Below, in pieces: positions 8,614 to 16,368 of a stretch of 64,000 nt of DNA. The DNA comes from Aphanocapsa lilacina HA4352-LM1 (GTDB taxonomy: Bacteria > Cyanobacteriota > Cyanobacteriia > Gloeobacterales > Gloeobacteraceae). Within the stretch, counting starts at the first letter, position 1. Each line of letters opens with the position of its first letter. Under the pieces are notes generated by a model. The model saw nothing but the letters and a program-made list of their open reading frames with translations. It had not been told where the DNA came from and searched no databases. The stretch spans positions 1-64,000 of the forward strand of contig JAHHGR010000009.1 of assembly GCA_019359725.1 (NCBI GenBank), given 5' to 3'. The position numbers were made by a program, and so were the translations under genes.

Positions 8614-11130
8614 ATGTCCGAATATTCCCGCAGAGAACTGCTGAAGTTTCTGGGCGTCACCGGTGGTGCGGCCCTGCTGGGCTCGATGCTCCCCGGCCAG
8701 GCGATTGCCCGCCCCGGCTCCTTTTTGGGGAGCGGCCCGCTCACCCCGGTGCGCCTGCCGCACGCGCTGCCGATTTACGCCACGCAAAAAAGCTATCTGC
8801 CCGCCGCCGGCAAAACCGCCTACTACGGCCAGCCTTTGACCAGCTACACGGTGCTCGACGACCTGGTGGTCGCCCCGGAATTTGAGCGCTACGTCATTAT
8901 CGGCTGGGGCGACCGGGTCTTCCCCAACAGCGCCGATTACTTTGGCTTCAACTGTGATTTCACCGCTTTCCGGCCCATTGGCCCAGGCAACACCAGCGAA
9001 GGTTACCTCACAGTCAACCACGAGTACGCCAACTTCCCGATGGCCCTCGGCGTGCCGGAGACCCCCGAGGCCCTGCTCAATTCCAACCCCCGGGTCTCAA
9101 CTTCTTACCCGCAAGTGATCACTGGGACGCCCGCCGCCCAGGGTGTCTCGCTCGACGACGCTTCGATTCCGCAGATCACGCGCTGGGGTGAGCAGCTGTA
9201 CAACCACGGGCTCTCGGTTGTGCGCATCAAAAAAGCCGGCAACGGCCGCTTTGCTCCGGTGGCGGATACCAAGAACCGCCGCTACCACCTGCTGTCGGGC
9301 CTAGCCCTCAACGCCGGCCGCAGCGATCTGCGTGCCGACAGCACCCCCTACAGCGCCGTCACCTCCTGGAAGACCGGCGATATCGGCCAGGACGGCGACG
9401 ATCAATATCTCATCGGCACCGGCCCGGCGGCCACCCAGGTCTTTAACCTGAGCACCGACGGCCTGGGGGCGAAGATCATCGGCACCGGCCACAACTGCTC
9501 CGGCGGCGTCACCCCCTGGGGGACCGTCCTCTCGGCGGAGGAAAACTTCCAGGCCGGCGTGGGTGCCTTCTTCGTGGGCGTCAACGAAGCGGTCCAACCG
9601 GACGGCACCCAGCTTGGGTATCTGGTGGGCGATCCGGCCACGTACACCGACTTGCTTACCGGCCAGGAGTACTTGAACTACACCACCGGCACCCTGTTTG
9701 GGCTGGTGGGCGAGAAGTACGGCTGGATGGTCGAACTCGACCCGGCCGACCCGAGCTTCCGGGCGCGCAAGCACACCTGGCTGGGCCGATTCCGCCACGA
9801 AAACATCGCCTTCCGCGCCGAGGTGGGCAAGAAACTCGTCGCCTACATGGGCGACGATCGCCGCGGCGGCAATACCTGGAAGTACGTGAGCAAAGGCCGC
9901 ATCGCGGATCTAGCCGACCGCGACGCCAACAGCCAGCTCCTCGAAGAGGGCACGCTCTACGTGGCGCGCTTCAACCCGAACGGCACCGGCCGCTGGATCC
10001 CGCTGGTATTGGCCGCGCCAGTGAACCCGATTGCCCCCACGGTGCTGGGCGAGGGCGAAGCGGCCGGTAAAGGGATCACCCCGGCGGAAGTCGCCTCGAA
10101 GTTGCGTCTACCGAGCCGCGCCGGCATCGCCGGGGGCACGGTGGACGGCGGCTTCTACGATGTCACCCCGGCCACCGAAGCCGCGGACCTCGAAAGCTAC
10201 ATCACCAAGGGCGGCACCGTCGCCCGCGCCCGCCTGAAGGACTACTACACCAGCCAGGGCGCGGTGCTGTGCGACGCCTACGCGGCGGCCAACCTGGCGG
10301 GTGCTACCCCCACCGCCCGCCCCGAGGACATCGAGATCAGCCCCCGCAACCCCCGCGAGGTGTTTGTCGCCTACACCGACGGTGCCGCCGGCTCCGACGG
10401 CTACCCCGATTCGCGCATCTTCGTCATCGGCAAGTACACCTCCGACATCAACGACACCCAGGGCTTCGGCGGTCTGTACAAGATCATCGAAAATAGCGCC
10501 GACAGCACCGGCGTCACCTTCCGCTGGGAAGTCTTCAAGCAGTCGGGCGAGGCCGGTGCTGAGGGCGGTGCGGGCTTCGCGGCCCTCGACAACCTCGCCT
10601 TCGATCAAGACGGCAACGTCTGGGGTGTGACCGACATGTCCACCAGCAACCACAATGGTCTGGGGCTGAGCTATGCCACCGGCGCCACCGGCCAGCCGCT
10701 GCAACCCAGCTTCAATACCATCGACCACACCGGCACCTCCAGTGCCCTGACCGGCGTGTTCGGCTGCAACTGGATCTTCTACATCCCACTGAGTGGCCCC
10801 GACGCCGGCAAGCTCGTGCCCTTCGGCTACGGCCCGCCCCGCTGCGAAGTGACCGGCCCCACCTTCGTGGGCGACACATTCATCGCCGCAGTCCAGCACC
10901 CCGGCGAAGATTCGCCCATCAACGGCGATCCCAATGCTGGCGGTGCCGAAGCCTCCCTGGTCACCCGCGACATCGAAATTCTCGATCTCAAAGGCGGCCT
11001 TTTCAACCAGACGCGCACCATCCCGCGCGGCAGCAGCTTCCCGAGCAATGTGCCCACGGCCGACGGCGGCAGCGGCCTCCAGTTCGGACCGCCCCGCCCC
11101 TCGGTGGTAGGCATCCGCAGAAAGCCGTAG
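8614..11130 (+). CDS. phoX: PhoX-type alkaline phosphatase, Tat-exported
   Basis: Secreted calcium/iron-dependent phosphomonoesterase of the PhoX (DUF839) family that liberates phosphate from organic esters. The N-terminus carries a twin-arginine signal, SRRELLKFLG, followed by a hydrophobic stretch ending near GQAIA. Recognisable PhoX segments include GHNCSGGVTPWGT, EENF and the C-terminal GPDAGK...FVGD region. I use the ATG at 8614 because GAGG at 8604-8607 is correctly spaced; the track's TTG start lies five to seven codons upstream. Pho-box repeats precede the gene and a strong terminator follows. Confidence 0.9.
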   Translation: MSEYSRRELLKFLGVTGGAALLGSMLPGQAIARPGSFLGSGPLTPVRLPHALPIYATQKSYLPAAGKTAYYGQPLTSYTVLDDLVVAPEFERYVIIGWGDRVFPNSADYFGFNCDFTAFRPIGPGNTSEGYLTVNHEYANFPMALGVPETPEALLNSNPRVSTSYPQVITGTPAAQGVSLDDASIPQITRWGEQLYNHGLSVVRIKKAGNGRFAPVADTKNRRYHLLSGLALNAGRSDLRADSTPYSAVTSWKTGDIGQDGDDQYLIGTGPAATQVFNLSTDGLGAKIIGTGHNCSGGVTPWGTVLSAEENFQAGVGAFFVGVNEAVQPDGTQLGYLVGDPATYTDLLTGQEYLNYTTGTLFGLVGEKYGWMVELDPADPSFRARKHTWLGRFRHENIAFRAEVGKKLVAYMGDDRRGGNTWKYVSKGRIADLADRDANSQLLEEGTLYVARFNPNGTGRWIPLVLAAPVNPIAPTVLGEGEAAGKGITPAEVASKLRLPSRAGIAGGTVDGGFYDVTPATEAADLESYITKGGTVARARLKDYYTSQGAVLCDAYAAANLAGATPTARPEDIEISPRNPREVFVAYTDGAAGSDGYPDSRIFVIGKYTSDINDTQGFGGLYKIIENSADSTGVTFRWEVFKQSGEAGAEGGAGFAALDNLAFDQDGNVWGVTDMSTSNHNGLGLSYATGATGQPLQPSFNTIDHTGTSSALTGVFGCNWIFYIPLSGPDAGKLVPFGYGPPRCEVTGPTFVGDTFIAAVQHPGEDSPINGDPNAGGAEASLVTRDIEILDLKGGLFNQTRTIPRGSSFPSNVPTADGGSGLQFGPPRPSVVGIRRKP

Positions 11131-11163
11131 CGCGACGGTAATCCGAAGCGATTGAATCTCGAA

Positions 11164-11194
11164 GGCCGGGAGTTTTTACTCCCGGCCGTTTTTT
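11164..11194 (+). terminator. Rho-independent terminator of phoX
   Basis: Perfect 10-bp GC-rich stem GGCCGGGAGT/ACTCCCGGCC with a TTTT loop, followed by GTTTTTT. Confidence 0.92.
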
Positions 11195-11199
11195 GGCGC

Positions 11200-11270
11200 T
11201 ACAATAGTCAAGAATCAGAATCAATCTCACATTGGACATGCAGCGGACCGGCGAGGGCCGGTCTTTTTTT
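11200..11270 (+). ncRNA. yfr2: Yfr2-like (Cyano-1) small RNA candidate
   Basis: A short isolated transcription unit sits between the phoX terminator and arsB. It has a TACAAT -10 box at 11200-11205, then about 58 nt containing the unpaired stretch CTCACATTGGACA. It ends in a perfect 7-bp terminator hairpin GACCGGC/GCCGGTC with a GAGG loop and seven Ts (11246-11270). From memory the CTCACATTGGA core is characteristic of the cyanobacterial Yfr2 (Cyano-1) family. I could not run a covariance model, so the family name is provisional; the promoter/terminator architecture is directly visible. Confidence 0.55.
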
Positions 11271-11345
11271 GAGCCGCTTTCCAAGCCGGGCCCTCTCGGC
11301 GCAGAGCAGAATAGATAAGCGCTTCGCAAATTTTCTTTAAGCTAC

Positions 11346-12617
11346 ATGCAATCGGTTCTGGCGGCCCTGCTGTTCGTGGGTGTGATGGTTCCGGTGCTCC
11401 GGCCGCCCTGGGGGTTGCCCATCGCCGTGCCGGCGGTGGCAGGAGCGGTGCTCGCGGTGGCGCTGGGCCTCGCGGATTTCTCCGATGTCGTCCAAGTGCT
11501 GGCGCTGACCTGGAACGCAGTGTTCACCCTCGTGGGCCTGGTGCTCTTTTCGGCGGCCCTGGAGGCGAACGGCTTTTTTCGCTGGGCGGCATTGCACGTC
11601 GTGCGGCTGGCCGGTGGAGACGGACGGGCCTTGCTTGGCTGGCTCGCAGTGCTCACCGCTCTGGTCGCGGCGGTGCTCGCCAACGACGGGGCGGTGCTCA
11701 TCCTTACGCCGTTGGTCTGGCAACTGAGCGAGCAATTGCAATTGCGCCCGGCGAGCCGCTGGGCCTATCTTTTTGCCGTCGGGTTTTTGTGCGACGCGGC
11801 AAGCACGCCGCTTGCCATCAGCAACCTCACCAACATCCTGTTTGCTGACACCTTCGGCCTAGGCTTCGTCGAGTTTGCCCGGACGATGGCTTTGCCGACC
11901 CTGGGCGGGCTCGCCGCCGCTATCGCCGCACTGCTGGTGCTCTTTCGGCGCCCGCTCGGCATCCGTTACCAGCCGCACGACACCCCACCTTCCGCCTCGG
12001 CTATCCGCAGCTACCCGGCCTTTGTGGTGGGCTGGCTTGCCCTGGGGGCCCTTTCGGTGGGCTGCGCCTTTGCTTCCTTTGCGGCGGTTCCGGTGACGGT
12101 CATCGTCCTGCCTTTGAGCCTGCTGCTGCTGGCCCACGCCCGTGCCCTCAAGCTCCTCGCGCTCGGACACGTACTCAGGACGGCTCCCTGGGGCATTCTG
12201 TTTTTTGCCGTCGGCTTGTTCGTGGTTGTCCTCGGTCTGTTCACGAGTGGAACCCTCGCCGGGGTGCAGGCGCTGCTGGTAGATCTTGCCCGCACAGGCA
12301 ACCTGGTGGGGGTAGGGGCTGTGGTGGGCGCCTTGAGCGCCTTGCTCAACAATTTGCCCGCCGCCCTGTTTGGGATCCTGAGCTTGCAATCGATGCCGCT
12401 GGATCCGGTCTCCACCCACGCGGCCGTCTACGCCCAGATCCTGGGCACCAACATCGGCTGCAAACTCACTCCCACCGGTTCGCTCTCGACCCTCTTGTGG
12501 CTTGCGCTGCTGCGCGAGCGGGGCCTGGTAATCAGCTGGCAGACCTATGCGCTGACAAGCCTGCCGGTGACACTTGCTGCCCTATTCGGAGCACTCGTTG
12601 CACTGCAGTGGGGTTGA
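11346..12617 (+). CDS. arsB: ArsB-type arsenite efflux permease
   Basis: Inner-membrane antiporter of the ArsB/NhaD (IT) superfamily that extrudes arsenite. The 423-aa protein is strongly hydrophobic with roughly ten to twelve membrane segments. It contains the conserved loop ANDGAVLILTPL at about residues 117-128 and the second-half signature LLNNLPAALFG...GTNIGCKLTPTGSLSTLLW. Length matches ArsB. It opens the arsenic island and is followed on the same strand by ArsI-like and arsR genes. A candidate ArsR operator lies between it and the next gene, so it may have its own promoter. Confidence 0.9.
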   Translation: MQSVLAALLFVGVMVPVLRPPWGLPIAVPAVAGAVLAVALGLADFSDVVQVLALTWNAVFTLVGLVLFSAALEANGFFRWAALHVVRLAGGDGRALLGWLAVLTALVAAVLANDGAVLILTPLVWQLSEQLQLRPASRWAYLFAVGFLCDAASTPLAISNLTNILFADTFGLGFVEFARTMALPTLGGLAAAIAALLVLFRRPLGIRYQPHDTPPSASAIRSYPAFVVGWLALGALSVGCAFASFAAVPVTVIVLPLSLLLLAHARALKLLALGHVLRTAPWGILFFAVGLFVVVLGLFTSGTLAGVQALLVDLARTGNLVGVGAVVGALSALLNNLPAALFGILSLQSMPLDPVSTHAAVYAQILGTNIGCKLTPTGSLSTLLWLALLRERGLVISWQTYALTSLPVTLAALFGALVALQWG

Positions 12618-12653
12618 AACATTGACGCGGACAGCCGGGCAAGGCTAAATTTA

Positions 12654-12671
12654 AATCGTTAATCGTCGATT
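12654..12671 (+). promoter_or_regulatory. Candidate ArsR operator upstream of the arsI-like gene
   Basis: Contains ATCGTTAATCGTCGAT with AATCG/CGATT inverted ends. The same ATCGTTAATCGNCGAT core recurs at 13582-13599 before the aquaporin gene. Two occurrences upstream of two genes of the same island suggest a common regulator, probably the ArsR encoded at 13225. Confidence 0.55.
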
Positions 12672-12699
12672 GGCAATTTAATGATTGCGGGAGGCTCCT

Positions 12700-13155
12700 A
12701 TGGAATTTCGACCTCACATCAGCTTGAACGTGGCCGACCTTGAAGCGTCGGTGCACTTTTACCGTGCCGTCTTCGCCGCCGAGCCCACCAAACATTACGC
12801 CGATTACGCCAACTTTCGCCTGGAGGAGCCGGCCTTGCATCTGGCCCTGGTGGTTCAGCCGGGGCATGTGCGCTCGCGCGGCGGCGACGAGCACTTCGGC
12901 ATCGAAATGTTCGATGCCGGGCAACTGGCGCTCTGGCAGTCGCGGGCCAAAGCCGCCGGTTTGCCGATGCGCACCGAGAACGCCGTCACTTGCTGCTACG
13001 CGGTGGGGGACAAATTCTGGCTCACCGACCCGGACGGCAACGACTGGGAATTTTGGGTGCGCATCGATGAAGCGCCGGCCATGCACGGCGAGAGTCGGCC
13101 CCAGGAGCAAACTGGCTGCCCCCCGGCAGCTGCAGCGCAAACCTGCCGTGCTTAG
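12700..13155 (+). CDS. arsI: ArsI/CadI family glyoxalase-fold metalloenzyme
   Basis: VOC-fold protein resembling the ArsI Fe(II)-dependent C-As lyase, which demethylates trivalent organoarsenicals, and CadI. The 151-aa sequence opens with RPHISLNVADLEASVHFY, the family hallmark. Candidate metal ligands are H6, H65 and E117. A vicinal cysteine pair C98-C99 matches the As(III)-binding pair reported for ArsI. The ATG at 12700 is chosen over the track's TTG because GGGAGG is properly spaced before it. Location between arsB and arsR supports arsenic function; substrate specificity is inferred. Confidence 0.8.
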   Translation: MEFRPHISLNVADLEASVHFYRAVFAAEPTKHYADYANFRLEEPALHLALVVQPGHVRSRGGDEHFGIEMFDAGQLALWQSRAKAAGLPMRTENAVTCCYAVGDKFWLTDPDGNDWEFWVRIDEAPAMHGESRPQEQTGCPPAAAAQTCRA

Positions 13156-13224
13156 AGCGCCTACCAGCCTGGTGGGCGCGTTGACGCCGGTCGGTATACT
13201 GCTAATACCGGATGTGACCTGTCG

Positions 13225-13557
13225 ATGAGCCTTCACAGTTGTGCTCCCTGTTTGCCCGCCGAAGCGCCCCTCTTCACACCGCAAGACGAGGAAGAAGAGC
13301 GCCAGTTCGCCGCCCTTTGCAAAGCGCTCGGCCACCCGATCCGGGTGCGCATTCTCAAGATTCTTGCCACCCGCGCCACCTGCATCTGCGGCGACCTGGT
13401 CGAGATGTTGCCGGTGTCGCAGTCGACCGTCTCCGAGCACCTGCGCATCCTCAAGCAGGCGGGTCTGGTGCAGGGGGAGGTGGACGGACCGCGCGTCTGC
13501 TATTGCATCGACCCGGCCACCCTCGGGCGCTTCAAAGGCCTGGCCGGGTCGCTGTAG
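13225..13557 (+). CDS. arsR: ArsR/SmtB family repressor (first copy)
   Basis: Winged-helix metalloregulator of 110 aa. The helix-turn-helix region VSQSTVSEHLRILKQAGLV is typical. Cysteines in ATCICGDLV, just before it, correspond to the As(III)-sensing CxC of ArsR. Extra cysteines occur at the N-terminus (SCAPC) and in VCYC. It lies between the ArsI-like gene and a second copy of the candidate operator, so it probably autoregulates the arsI-arsR unit and controls the aquaporin-arsC-arsH unit. Confidence 0.9.
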   Translation: MSLHSCAPCLPAEAPLFTPQDEEEERQFAALCKALGHPIRVRILKILATRATCICGDLVEMLPVSQSTVSEHLRILKQAGLVQGEVDGPRVCYCIDPATLGRFKGLAGSL

Positions 13558-13581
13558 AGGCGCTTTGTGCTCTGGCAAACC

Positions 13582-13599
13582 CATCGTTAATCGACGATG
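13582..13599 (+). promoter_or_regulatory. Candidate ArsR operator upstream of aquaporin-arsC-arsH
   Basis: CATCGTTAATCGACGATG, with CATCG/CGATG inverted ends and a core shared with the site at 12654-12671. It lies 38 bp before the residual aquaporin start codon. Confidence 0.55.
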
Positions 13600-13637
13600 C
13601 CCTATCATGCCCCCTGTGCTCGCCGAGAAGAGGAGCG

Positions 13638-14160
13638 ATGAACCTATCTCACCCCAGCCAAGCGAGGCAGCCGTGAGCCGTCCGTGTGGGCGCTCGGTCG
13701 CTTTCCGGCCCGGCGCGTTTTGCCCTATATGCTGGTACAACTGGCGGGAGCGGCGGCGGCGAGTGTGGCGGTGCTCGCCTGTTTCGGCAACCACTCGAAG
13801 CTCGGGGCGACGTTGCCTTTGGCGGGCAACTGGGCGCAGGCGTTCGCAGTCGAGCTGTTGCTGACGTTTATTTTGATGCTGGTCATCTGCGGCTCGGCCC
13901 TTGATACGCGCGCTCCCCGGGGATTCGCAGGGCTTGCCATCGGCCTCACCGTCGGGCTGGAGGCGGGCTTCGGCGGACCGATCTCCGGGGCGAGCATGAA
14001 CCCGGCCCGCTCCTTTGGCCCAGCGCTGGTGGCGGGAGCCTGGGAGGCACACTGGGTCTACTGGTTGGCACCCATCGCCGGGGCACTGCTAGCCGGCTGG
14101 GTGTGGCATCAGATGCGCGACCCGCTCGAAGAGACATCCTCAAGACTCGATGGAGGCTAG
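13638..14160 (+). pseudogene. Aquaglyceroporin (AqpS-like), N-terminal half deleted and frameshifted
   Basis: The C-terminal two-thirds is a clear MIP channel: the segment GRFPARRVLPYMLVQLAGA through the second NPA motif (GASMNPARSFGPALV). The original start appears to survive at 13638 with an AGGAG box, but that frame stops after twelve codons. A remnant of the first NPA loop (AAVS) lies in a different frame just before the intact part. The first two helices and the first NPA half-helix are therefore missing. A GTG at 13684 would give a 158-aa half-channel unlikely to work alone. In Sinorhizobium, AqpS sits in the same arsR-aqpS-arsC-arsH order. Confidence 0.75.
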
Positions 14161-14166
14161 ATCGTC

Positions 14167-14583
14167 GTGAAGAAAGTCATGTTTGTGTGCAAGCGCAATT
14201 CCTGCCGCTCACAGATGGCCGAAGGCTACGCCCGCACCCTGGGAGCCGGGGTGATCGAGGTGGTCAGCTCGGGGCTGGAATCGAGCCGCGTCCATCCCAC
14301 GGCTGTCCAGGTGATGGCCGAGGCGGGTGTTGATATTACGAGCCAAACTTCCAAGCCCCTGAGTAATTTTGGTTCGGAAGATTTTGACGTGGTCATTTCG
14401 CTGTGCGGCTGTGGGGTGAATTTGCCGGAGGCGTGGCTGACGCGCGATGTCTTTGAAGACTGGCGCGTCGAGGATCCGGACGGTCAGCCCATCGAGATCT
14501 TTCACCGGGTGCGCGATGAAATCAAAGAGTGCGTGCAGAATCTGGTCGATTCGCTGCAGCAGCAACCCGCGGCTCGGGCTTGA
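14167..14583 (+). CDS. arsC: Arsenate reductase, LMW-phosphatase type
   Basis: Reduces arsenate to arsenite for export. The 138-aa protein has the phosphatase P-loop CKRNSCR (C8 to R14). C80 and C82 fall at the positions of the redox cysteines of the Synechocystis glutathione/glutaredoxin-dependent ArsC. GTG at 14167 is the start and gives the expected MKKVMFVC opening. It follows the aquaporin remnant by six bases and precedes arsH, so they were probably one operon. Confidence 0.92.
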   Translation: MKKVMFVCKRNSCRSQMAEGYARTLGAGVIEVVSSGLESSRVHPTAVQVMAEAGVDITSQTSKPLSNFGSEDFDVVISLCGCGVNLPEAWLTRDVFEDWRVEDPDGQPIEIFHRVRDEIKECVQNLVDSLQQQPAARA

Positions 14584-14631
14584 GCGGATGCTCGGAAAAT
14601 CCACCCGTCCCACCTGCTCGCCTGCATTTAC

Positions 14632-15276
14632 ATGATGACGATGTCCGACTTCAACCACCCTCCCCGGATTTTGTTTTTGTACGGTTCGCTGCGCGAGCGC
14701 TCCTATAGTCGCCTGCTCGCTGAAGAGGCTGGCCGCATCATCGCCGATATGGAAGCGGAGGTGCGCTTTTACGACCCGCGCACTTTACCTGTCTACGCGA
14801 GCGTCGAACCTGAGCACCCTAAAGTGCAGGAATTGCGCGATTTGAGCCTCTGGTCGGAGGGGCAGGTGTGGTCGAGTCCTGAGATGCACGGGCAAATTAC
14901 CGGCATCCTCAAAAATCAGATCGACTGGATCCCACTCACGCTCGGGTCAGTGCGGCCCACCCAGGGGCGCACCCTCGCCGTCATGCAGGTGAGCGGCGGC
15001 TCCCAGTCGTTCAACGCCGTCAACACCATGCGCCTGCTCGGCCGCTGGATGCGCATGTTTACCATCCCCAACCAGTCGTCGGTGGCCAAGGCCTATAACG
15101 AATTTCACAAGGACGGCACTATGAAGGACTCGCCCGACCGGGACCGGGTGATTGACGTCATGGAAGAACTGTACAAATTCACCATCCTGCTGCGTCCCCA
15201 CACCGCCTACCTGACGGACCGCTACAGCGAGCGCAAAGAAAAAACCGCCCAGGCCGTGCGCATTCAAGCGCCGTGA
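14632..15276 (+). CDS. arsH: ArsH NADPH-dependent FMN reductase
   Basis: Flavodoxin-fold oxidoreductase of 214 aa that in other bacteria oxidises trivalent organoarsenicals or reduces quinones/metal ions with NADPH. ArsH signatures are visible: [18 protein letters not shown] (FMN-phosphate loop) and [21 protein letters not shown]. Several ATG codons cluster at the start (14632, 14635, 14641); the first is used. It follows arsC by 48 bp in the island. With an ArsI-like enzyme nearby it suggests handling of both inorganic and methylated arsenic. Confidence 0.93.
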   Translation: MMTMSDFNHPPRILFLYGSLRERSYSRLLAEEAGRIIADMEAEVRFYDPRTLPVYASVEPEHPKVQELRDLSLWSEGQVWSSPEMHGQITGILKNQIDWIPLTLGSVRPTQGRTLAVMQVSGGSQSFNAVNTMRLLGRWMRMFTIPNQSSVAKAYNEFHKDGTMKDSPDRDRVIDVMEELYKFTILLRPHTAYLTDRYSERKEKTAQAVRIQAP

Positions 15277-15295
15277 TCTCAATTCGAGCAACCCC

Positions 15296-15742
15296 ATGGA
15301 ACAGTCAATATCAGAAAATTTGTGGTGGGTTATCCCCGGCAAGCTCGCGGGCGTCCGCAAGCCGACCGCAGTTGAGATAGCCGAGTTGCAGGCGGCGGGT
15401 ATCGGCGGGATCGTCTCGGTGATGGACGATCCTGGCAACCTCGATCTCTATGAGCAGGCGGGAGTGGCGTACCGCTGGCTGCCGGTCAAGGGCGGAACGG
15501 CCCCCACCCGCGAGCAGATTGCCCAGTTGCAAAATTTTGTCGCCGAGCAAAATGCCCGCGGTGCGAGCGTCGCTGTGCACTGCACCAGCGGCAGACGGCG
15601 CACTGGCACTTTCCTTGCGGCCTATTTGATCGCTGCGGGCCATTCGAGCGAGGAAGCACTGCAAATTGTCCAGACCGCCAATCCCGACGTCGAACTGCGG
15701 GAAGCGCAAATCGAGTTTCTGCGGAATTTTGCCCGGCCGTGA
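15296..15742 (+). CDS. Dual-specificity/tyrosine phosphatase-like protein
   Basis: A 148-aa cysteine phosphatase fold with the active-site loop HCTSGRRRTG (CX5R) at about residues 98-107 and the upstream general-acid region VKGGTAP. It sits 19 bp after arsH, transcribed in the same direction, so it is probably co-expressed with the arsenic genes. DSP-like proteins are sometimes found in arsenic clusters, where their role is not firmly known. The substrate could equally be a phosphoprotein. Confidence 0.75.
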   Translation: MEQSISENLWWVIPGKLAGVRKPTAVEIAELQAAGIGGIVSVMDDPGNLDLYEQAGVAYRWLPVKGGTAPTREQIAQLQNFVAEQNARGASVAVHCTSGRRRTGTFLAAYLIAAGHSSEEALQIVQTANPDVELREAQIEFLRNFARP

Positions 15743-15839
15743 CTCGGCCTCAAACGATTGTGCATCCGATACGACAAGTCTTGTTCCTACTCCGGTTACA
15801 GTGAGTAAAGCGCACTTGCTGTCTAGCTGAGGTAGACCC

Positions 15840-16187
15840 TTGCTCCAACCGAAATTGATTCATAGCGACTGTCTAAGCGCCGAGCAGTTCGCCGCCCAGT
15901 TTCACGCGCTCTCTGAACCGCTGCGCCTGCAGGTGCTCGAGGTGCTGCGCGCCCAGGAATTGTGCGTCTGCGAACTGGGCGAGAAGCTGGGGGTGGCCCA
16001 GTCTAAGCTTTCATTTCATCTCAAAACGCTTAAAGAAGCTGGTCTGGTGCGCACGCGCCAGGAGAAGCGCTGGGTCTACTACAGTGTCAACTTGCCCGGC
16101 CTGGTCGTCGTTGAGCAGTACCTGGCCGATTACCGGCGCTTCAGCCCGCTGCTTCCGGCGCGCTCCTGCGAAGACAGCCCCAAGTAA
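15840..16187 (+). CDS. arsR: ArsR/SmtB family repressor (second copy)
   Basis: A 115-aa winged-helix protein with the canonical ArsR metal-sensing motif ELCVCEL and recognition region AQSKLSFHLKTLKEAGLV. It starts with TTG at 15840; no nearer ATG is in frame before the domain. It differs clearly from the first ArsR and so is not a recent duplicate. An ATCAA-N6-TTGAT site begins two bases after its stop and faces the first SphX-like gene, suggesting it controls that gene. Confidence 0.88.
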   Translation: MLQPKLIHSDCLSAEQFAAQFHALSEPLRLQVLEVLRAQELCVCELGEKLGVAQSKLSFHLKTLKEAGLVRTRQEKRWVYYSVNLPGLVVVEQYLADYRRFSPLLPARSCEDSPK

Positions 16188-16188
16188 A

Positions 16189-16204
16189 ATCAAGCTTTAT
16201 TGAT
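16189..16204 (+). promoter_or_regulatory. ArsR box, ATCAA-N6-TTGAT
   Basis: The sequence ATCAAgctttaTTGAT matches the inverted repeat recalled as the Synechocystis ArsR binding unit (ATCAA-N6-TTGAT). A second, tighter repeat ATCAATTTTGAT lies at 16343-16354, just before the sphX1 start codon. Both are in the leader of the frameshifted SphX-like gene. Confidence 0.55.
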
Positions 16205-16368
16205 ATTGACAAAACAAACTATCTTGATACGATGGGGCGTGTCCGGGTCTCAGCAGAGTGTCCCATCGCTCTGATGTGTGGGCTTCTGTGCAATGACCTG
16301 CAGAGCAGGGACATAGAATGTAGGTACCGGATTACAAGGTCCATCAATTTTGATAGAAGAGGACACCC

